A DNA stretch of 20,753 nucleotides, from positions 1-20,753 of the forward strand of contig CACXAK010000019.1 of NCBI GenBank assembly GCA_902765655.1, read 5' to 3'. Below are positions 16,163-20,753 of the stretch, piece by piece. How positions within the stretch are numbered: position 1 is the stretch's first letter; each line of letters begins with the position of its first letter. The notes beneath the pieces were generated by a model, which worked only from the letters and a program-made list of their open reading frames with translations, ran no database searches and had not been told where the DNA came from. Both the position numbers and the translations under genes were made by a program. The DNA comes from an uncultured bacterium. GTDB lineage: Bacteria; Cyanobacteriota; Vampirovibrionia; Gastranaerophilales; Gastranaerophilaceae.

Positions 16163-16187
16163 CTGTACGCACTTTTTGTATTATAAT
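16134..16187. terminator. Perfect 23-bp hairpin, likely bidirectional intrinsic terminator
   Basis: Arms 16134-16156 and 16165-16187 are exact reverse complements with an 8-base loop. The GC-richer core is GTGCGTAC/GTACGCAC, flanked by an A5 run on one side and a T5 run on the other, so it would work as an intrinsic terminator on either strand. It lies 7 bases after the membrane-protein stop (minus strand). Its outer edge supplies the TATAAT of a candidate promoter for the formyltransferase. Confidence 0.85.
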
Positions 16188-16194
16188 AATAAAT

Positions 16195-17106
16195 CTATTT
16201 TACGATTGTTGTTGCAAGTTTAACAAACTGTTCAAATGTAACAGGTTCATTTGTACGTTTATCTATTATTGGCTTTGTTTGAAGCATTTGTTCATATTCA
16301 TCGTGCAACTCTGCAATTGTCTTACGACTTACATCAATTTTTTCGTCTGCAATATTTTCACGAACATTCTGTTGTGCTTGTTTTAAATCTTCGTAATTCC
16401 TTGCCGCAACATTTGTTTTAATTCTCTGATGTCCAAACATGTGAGCAATCTGCGTTCCGATGATAAGCAACGGTGCAAGTTCTGCAGCCCCTTTTGCCAT
16501 ATCTCTTATCGGGGAAGGGAATTTTGAAATATATTCTGATGCTTTATTTAAAACTTTACTATTATTTAATGCAGATCTTACTTTTTTGATATATGGCATG
16601 ACTTTTTTGTCATCGACTGAATTTATAACTTTCATCAATCCTTTAAAACCGTATTTATCAACAGCCGCCAAAACTCCAAAACCTGCTGCAAAGGTGGCAA
16701 CCGAAGAAATTACAGGATTATTTTTGATGATATCGATTTTTTGAGACAAATAGTCTTTTGTATTCCATAATGCGCTCAATGCAGCCAAACCCGCAGCCCA
16801 GCTTGCGCTGACAAGACCGAATTTTGCTAATCTTAATGAACGAATATTTTGTTTCCCGATTTGTGCAACAGCTTCAGGAGCAAAATCTCTTACTGCTGCT
16901 GATAACCCGCCTGCTAAAGGTAAAGAATAGAATAAGGTGTTGTCAATTGCCCGGTGTTTCCTGTCATTTACATCATCTGAGGCCTTAGCAAAAGCGATTT
17001 TTCTGAGATCTTTATCCTTTAAATTCGCAAATACATGCTCCTCTGGTGTCGCTTTAAATGCCGTATTATTGGCATTTGCACTTAATGAAACAGAATTAAC
17101 CTGCAT
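16195..17106 (-). CDS. Membrane protein of unknown function with shared N-terminal motif
   Basis: 303 aa, not recognised. The N-terminus MQVNSVSLSANANNTAFKA fits the pattern seen at 901 and in the HNH-like gene. Several hydrophobic, Ala/Gly-rich segments could cross the membrane: about 57-75 (TLFYSLPLAGGLSAAV), 90-112 (FGLVSASWAAGLAALSALW), 130-150 (ISSVATFAAGFGVLAAV) and 210-230 (ELAPLLIIGTQIAHMF). The C-terminal 65 residues are charged and soluble. It looks like a small integral membrane protein of this lineage. The start is supported by a Shine-Dalgarno (TAGGTG) and a near-consensus promoter. A strong terminator follows the stop, so it is probably monocistronic. No function can be assigned. 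Confidence 0.72.
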   Translation of the reverse strand: MQVNSVSLSANANNTAFKATPEEHVFANLKDKDLRKIAFAKASDDVNDRKHRAIDNTLFYSLPLAGGLSAAVRDFAPEAVAQIGKQNIRSLRLAKFGLVSASWAAGLAALSALWNTKDYLSQKIDIIKNNPVISSVATFAAGFGVLAAVDKYGFKGLMKVINSVDDKKVMPYIKKVRSALNNSKVLNKASEYISKFPSPIRDMAKGAAELAPLLIIGTQIAHMFGHQRIKTNVAARNYEDLKQAQQNVRENIADEKIDVSRKTIAELHDEYEQMLQTKPIIDKRTNEPVTFEQFVKLATTIVK

Positions 17107-17128
17107 TTTTCACCTAAACCTTTCGCAC

Positions 17129-17149
17129 TAAAATTATACTATAATTTTA
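17129..17149. repeat. Perfect 10-bp palindrome over the membrane-protein promoter
   Basis: TAAAATTATA (17129-17138) and TATAATTTTA (17140-17149) are exact reverse complements with a one-base centre. It contains the minus-strand -10 and a mirror-image TATAAT on the plus strand. This may be an operator or simply a by-product of the -10 sequence. Confidence 0.5.
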
Positions 17150-17161
17150 AAATCATGTGAA
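17133..17161 (-). promoter_or_regulatory. Promoter of the 303-aa membrane-protein gene
   Basis: Minus-strand TTCACA (17156-17161), 17 bases, TATAAT (17133-17138): 11 of 12 consensus bases with ideal spacing. A start near 17126 gives a short leader containing the Shine-Dalgarno. Confidence 0.6.
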
Positions 17162-17169
17162 TATTTTTT

Positions 17170-17198
17170 TTGCTATTTTATACATAATTATTTATAAA
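17170..17198 (+). promoter_or_regulatory. Candidate promoter for the mtaB-like gene
   Basis: TTGCTA (17170-17175), 17 bases, TATAAA (17193-17198), with a start near 17205 and a leader of about 30 bases. It sits back to back with the membrane-protein promoter. No clear Shine-Dalgarno precedes the ATG at 17236. Confidence 0.4.
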
Positions 17199-17235
17199 TA
17201 TTTACAATTCTATCTGTTTTGCTTACTATCAGACT

Positions 17236-18522
17236 ATGAAGAAGTTTTTTATTCATACAATGGGCTGTAAATCAAACCAATTTGAGACCTCAATAATTAA
17301 AGAAAATTTGCTCAATAACTCATTTGAAGAGGTGAAACGTGTAGCAGATGCGGATTATTTTATATTAAACTCCTGCTCTGTTACTCACAAAAGTGACAAT
17401 GAAGCATTTTATCTTCTGCGTAATGCAAAACATAAAAAAACAAATATCACGACTGTTTTGACAGGTTGTATTGCGCAAATTGAAAAAGAAAAACTTCTCA
17501 AAAATGAATTTATCGATTTTGTTATAGGCAATGATGATAAGTTAAATCTGTATAAGTATCTCGAAATGGGTGAAAAATATAGTGTTTCTGATGTTATGGG
17601 GCAGGATAAATTTAGTGAAGTTGTATTATCTGACACGTCAAAAACAAGAGCTAGTATTAAAATTCAGGACGGATGTGACAATAGGTGTTCATACTGTATA
17701 ATCTGGAAGGCAAGAGGTAAAAGCCGTAGCGCATCATCTGATTTTATAATAGATCAGATTAATAATTTTGTAAAAGCCGGCTACAAAGAAATTGTTCTGA
17801 CAGGAATTCATATAGGGCAGTGGGGAAAAGAATTTGGTTTGACTTTGATTGACTTATTAAAGGATATTGAATCAAAAACTAATATTCCCCGTTATCGTTT
17901 GGGTTCATTAAATCCAACTGAAATTAATGATGAACTGCTTGCTTTTTTGCAAAAATCCGGCAGATTCTGCCCGCATTTTCATTTGTCATTGCAAAGCGCA
18001 AATGACAAAACTCTGCGTTCTATGAACAGATTTTATAAAACAGATTTTTATTTGACCCAGATTGAGCAGATAAATACGATGTTTGATTTGCCGTTTATTG
18101 GCAGCGATATTATTGCCGGTTTCGCAGGTGAAACCGACGAGGATTTTGAAATCACCCGTAAGAATCTTGAATCATCTGGTTTGACTCAAATTCATACGTT
18201 TCCTTATTCGGTTCGTAAGGGTACCATAGGAGAAGGCATGGACGGGCAGGTTTCTGACACGGTAAAAGAAAAAAGGGCAGATATAATAAAAGCTATTTCA
18301 AGAGAAAAATATAATTATTTCGTAAATAATAATATTGGTAAAATTCATGAAGTTTTAATTGAAAAGCATCCTGATAAGCATTCAGGCAATCTTAAAGGTG
18401 TTACAGGAAATTATTTGTCCGTGCAGATTGTTTCAGACCGAAAAGATTTATTTAATACGTTGCAAAAGGTCAAATTAACCGAGTATAAAGACGGCATAAT
18501 TCATGGGGCATTTGTTGAATAA
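17236..18522 (+). CDS. mtaB: tRNA (t6A37) methylthiotransferase, MtaB-type radical SAM enzyme
   Basis: 428 aa. Converts N6-threonylcarbamoyladenosine-37 of tRNA to its 2-methylthio form using SAM and two [4Fe-4S] clusters. N-terminal UPF0004 domain with Cys11, Cys47 and Cys78 (MGCKSNQFE, NSCSVTHKSD, TGCIAQ). Radical SAM cluster at Cys147-x3-Cys151-x2-Cys154 in KIQDGCDNRCSYCII; the IQDGC context points to MtaB rather than MiaB or RimO. Next come LTGIHIGQWG, HLSLQSANDKTLRSMNR and DIIAGFAGETDEDF. The C-terminal TRAM-like segment is about residues 365-425. Odd: family members I recall have CIIP-x-x-RG, while this one has Trp157 in place of the Pro (CIIWKARG). Transcribed alone, as far as can be seen. 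Confidence 0.88.
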   Translation: MKKFFIHTMGCKSNQFETSIIKENLLNNSFEEVKRVADADYFILNSCSVTHKSDNEAFYLLRNAKHKKTNITTVLTGCIAQIEKEKLLKNEFIDFVIGNDDKLNLYKYLEMGEKYSVSDVMGQDKFSEVVLSDTSKTRASIKIQDGCDNRCSYCIIWKARGKSRSASSDFIIDQINNFVKAGYKEIVLTGIHIGQWGKEFGLTLIDLLKDIESKTNIPRYRLGSLNPTEINDELLAFLQKSGRFCPHFHLSLQSANDKTLRSMNRFYKTDFYLTQIEQINTMFDLPFIGSDIIAGFAGETDEDFEITRKNLESSGLTQIHTFPYSVRKGTIGEGMDGQVSDTVKEKRADIIKAISREKYNYFVNNNIGKIHEVLIEKHPDKHSGNLKGVTGNYLSVQIVSDRKDLFNTLQKVKLTEYKDGIIHGAFVE

Positions 18523-18602
18523 TCTTGACTGATAATATTATTTTCCCTACTCTTCTTTGCAATGTTGGTACTGCAGGCGTGAAATAAAAATGTTTTCGGT
18601 TA

Positions 18603-19864
18603 TTATTCATAAAATTTTGAAATATCCAAATCTATCTGCCCTTTGGAAACCTTATAAATAGTGTCTTTAAATTCTTCTATATATTTAGGGTTTATTCTGT
18701 ATTTATCAAAAACGCCCTGATGGTACAAATCAATCAGTTTATTTACATATTTTTGGCAGCAAAATTTGCCATAACATCAGCTCCGCCTTCGGATTTAGGA
18801 AATATATGTTCAACAGAAGCAAGATACGGCCATAATATTCTTGATGCAATTTTATCTGAGCTTTCACCTGAAATTTTTACTATATACGCTGAAAAATCTT
18901 CATTAGATGTCGGGAGTTTGAATGCTTCCTGCATGATTTTTTCGTGCATTGTTTTATCCGGTAAATCATCTATTATTCTGCCCAAATCGTAAATGTATGA
19001 TTTTCTTGAAAATGGTGCAATGATTTCTTTATTTGTTAATCTGGCTTTTGATGTTCCGATAAGTTCTTTTAATTCGGTATTGTTCTTTAATACTGATTTT
19101 TTCAAAATCCAGTCTAACATTCCCATTACACGTATTTGATTATTCATTGTAGTATCGTTTGTGGTATTTGAAAGCCGTTTTGATTCCTTAATAAGCTTAT
19201 TCATAACTTTCTTGGCTTTTATGTCGTTTTCATTAACGATGTTATCTTTAATTTTAGACAATTTATATTTAAATTCGTAAGATGAAAACGGAATCAGTAC
19301 AGGGCGTTCATTCAACCTTTTATCTGTTTCTTTTACAAGTTGAGCATATTTATCCTTATATTCCTGTGGTAATTGATTGAAATACTCCTGTATATTTCTG
19401 AAAATCCCGCTTTGTTTTTTACGCAAGTCACGGCGGTAAATCGGCTCAATTTCGCTTAACAGTTGCTTAATGTTGTCGTTTGGGTGTATTCTTGAACGTG
19501 CGGAAATTATTCCCATGACGCGTTCTTCCATTCCGGAGTAGCACTCTTTGTATTTTGATAAAATTTCTACTACATCTTTTGATGGTTTTTCAAATGCCCC
19601 GCTTTTTATTAATCTTGATACCTGTTTGGGGTCAATCATTGGTATGCCGCTGTAAATGCAGGGTAAATTATATTTAAAAAGAATTCTTAATTTTGAAGAA
19701 TTTTGGATTGATGTAAACGGAATCTGGTATGAGGGTATCAGATATAAATCACTAACCATTCGGGAATAATCAGGAACGGCATTGTCTCCCTTACGCCTTT
19801 TTTTTACGGCTAAGGTTCGATTACACCCGTTTACACCATTAAGAGTAATTGCCGAAATTCTCAT
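18603..19864 (-). pseudogene. HNH-endonuclease-like protein interrupted by a one-base frameshift
   Basis: The frame starting at ATG 19864 runs 373 codons and stops at 18743-18745, just after an HNH-like EHIFPKSEGGADVMANF segment. The -1 frame then continues, without a stop, for 48 more codons (YVNKLIDLYHQG onward) to TAA 18603-18605. Adding one A to the A5 run (18750-18754, minus strand) would restore a single reading frame of 420 codons. The N-terminus MRISAITLNG fits the shared motif. The internal LPCIYSGIPMI resembles a CxxC-G zinc site with its second Cys replaced by Ser, and the C-terminal part also lacks the usual Cys pair, so nuclease activity is doubtful. Function unknown. The break is either a real mutation or a homopolymer base-calling error. 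Confidence 0.7.
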
Positions 19865-19877
19865 AGATATTCTCTAC

Positions 19878-19886
19878 ATTGTACCA
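19878..19886 (-). promoter_or_regulatory. Extended -10 element for the HNH-like gene
   Basis: TGGTACAAT on the minus strand (TG-N-TACAAT), 13 bases before the ATG at 19864. No good -35 is visible, as is common for extended -10 promoters. Confidence 0.35.
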
Positions 19887-19929
19887 CTACTTTTGTATAC
19901 GGTATAAATTGTTAAAAACTTTAATATAT

Positions 19930-20753
19930 TTAGAGCGTTTTTATATAATCTTCGGCGCTAAAATTTTTTCCTGTCAGCTGCTTAATAAGTTCATATTCTT
20001 CAACGGACGCACCTTTTGAAAATATATTGTCAATCAGGTATTGTGCAGTTTTCTTGTTTTCTGTAATATTTCCCAATACGCTGTGTAAATGGTTATAAAT
20101 TTGTGCTTTCATCAGAGATGCTCTGAAATAATTCTGATAGTATGCTGGGTGTGATAAGTAGTGAGGTATCGTTGCCCATTCGTTATTAGGTGCGTGGTCT
20201 TGTCCTCTGTATTTTAATCTTAATTCTGACCACAATTTAGCAGGATTTTGCTCCGGATTCTTATAAAATTCTCGTTCAAAATCAATTATTAAAAGGCATT
20301 TTGATATAAAATTTGATTCATCTTCTTTGAGCGAATTCTTGAACTTAACCAAAATTTCAGGCGGGATTATATTATTTAAAATATTTTCTTTTTTAGGTAA
20401 ATCGCCCATCATCATAGCAATTGCCTCTGTAAATGCAGGAGATGACGGCTCTCTGTCAACAAAAGGCAAATCTTTTGAAATCCCTAAGTCGTAAACACAA
20501 TGCCCAAGTTCATGATTAAGAGTATCGATACTTCTTGAATCACTGCGAAGATTTGCAAGTATTCTCGCATCTTCTCCCGGGGTTATACAAAATGCAAATC
20601 CGTGAGTATTTTTGCCTTTGCGCGGATAAAGATCGAGAGTTAAGTTACCGTTTTTAATTAGTTCATCGATGTTGTAACCCATTCCTCTATAAGCATTTTT
20701 GCAAATTTCTTCAATGTTTGTATTTTCAAGTATTTTGTTTACTGATTTTTCAG
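19930..20753 (-). CDS. M2-like zinc metallopeptidase, C-terminal part (5' end outside window)
   Basis: Open to the window edge, so the Met at 20682 need not be the start. Gluzincin peptidase: HELGH in DTLNHELGHCVYDLG gives two zinc ligands and the catalytic Glu. The Glu of PAFTEAIAMMMGDL, 25 residues after the second His, is the third ligand. Both the spacing and the surrounding sequence resemble family M2 (ACE-like), as does the C-terminal PHYLSHPAYYQNYF stretch; M3 is the alternative. If of normal family size, roughly half the protein is missing. Cleaves peptides; whether it is secreted or cytoplasmic depends on the N-terminus outside the window. It lies 65 bases upstream of the HNH-like gene on the same strand. 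Confidence 0.78.
   Translation of the reverse strand, partial: EKSVNKILENTNIEEICKNAYRGMGYNIDELIKNGNLTLDLYPRKGKNTHGFAFCITPGEDARILANLRSDSRSIDTLNHELGHCVYDLGISKDLPFVDREPSSPAFTEAIAMMMGDLPKKENILNNIIPPEILVKFKNSLKEDESNFISKCLLIIDFEREFYKNPEQNPAKLWSELRLKYRGQDHAPNNEWATIPHYLSHPAYYQNYFRASLMKAQIYNHLHSVLGNITENKKTAQYLIDNIFSKGASVEEYELIKQLTGKNFSAEDYIKTL

Noticed and set aside
16128..16172. Upstream ATG at 16172 as start of the formyltransferase
   Set aside because: The added 15 residues would be encoded by the terminator hairpin and do not resemble the family's N-terminus.
18743..18756. Programmed -1 frameshift at GCC AAA AAT
   Set aside because: Does not match the X-XXY-YYZ slippery pattern, and no clear downstream structure was seen; an A-run indel is simpler.

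Overview
The window (about 20.7 kb, AT-rich, both strands used) looks like chromosomal DNA of a non-photosynthetic cyanobacterial relative, most likely Candidatus Gastranaerophilales (Vampirovibrionia/Melainabacteria). Two genes belong to families I know mainly from cyanobacteria: a Ycf45-type R3H protein and a DprA/SLOG-like protein. A third clue is a short N-terminal sequence shared by three otherwise unrelated proteins, which I recall as common in predicted proteins of this group. A four-subunit 2-oxoacid:ferredoxin oxidoreductase fits a fermentative anaerobe. The placement is inference and was not tested by a search.

Layout. 1-755: 3' part of the Ycf45-like gene. 756-900: a long RNA hairpin, then a promoter and inverted repeat leading to a 249-aa protein of unknown function. 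1639-3419 (minus): a DprA/SLOG-like protein followed by a HEAT-like repeat protein. 3420-3505: a divergent control region with a perfect palindrome. 3506-6001: PcrA/UvrD helicase. 6002-12051 (minus): a very large coiled-coil protein, split here by a +1 frame change, translationally coupled to a GlcD-type FAD oxidase. 12235-14865: vorD-vorB-vorA-vorC, then a small coiled-coil protein. 15183-17106 (minus): a membrane protein with the shared N-terminus, a strong hairpin terminator, and a formyltransferase that may be translated from a leaderless mRNA starting in the edge of that hairpin. 17236-18522: MtaB-type tRNA methylthiotransferase. 18603-19864 (minus): an HNH-like protein broken by one base in an A run. 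19930-20753 (minus): an M2-like zinc peptidase cut by the window edge.

Almost every base is coding. I see no tRNA, rRNA, CRISPR array, insertion sequence or phage gene, and no gene-free stretch longer than 300 bases. No obvious new multi-gene system is visible. The most unusual items are the giant coiled-coil/GlcD pair, the two single-base frame breaks, the candidate leaderless start in a terminator, the shared N-terminal tag, and the Arg-to-His change in helicase motif IV of PcrA.
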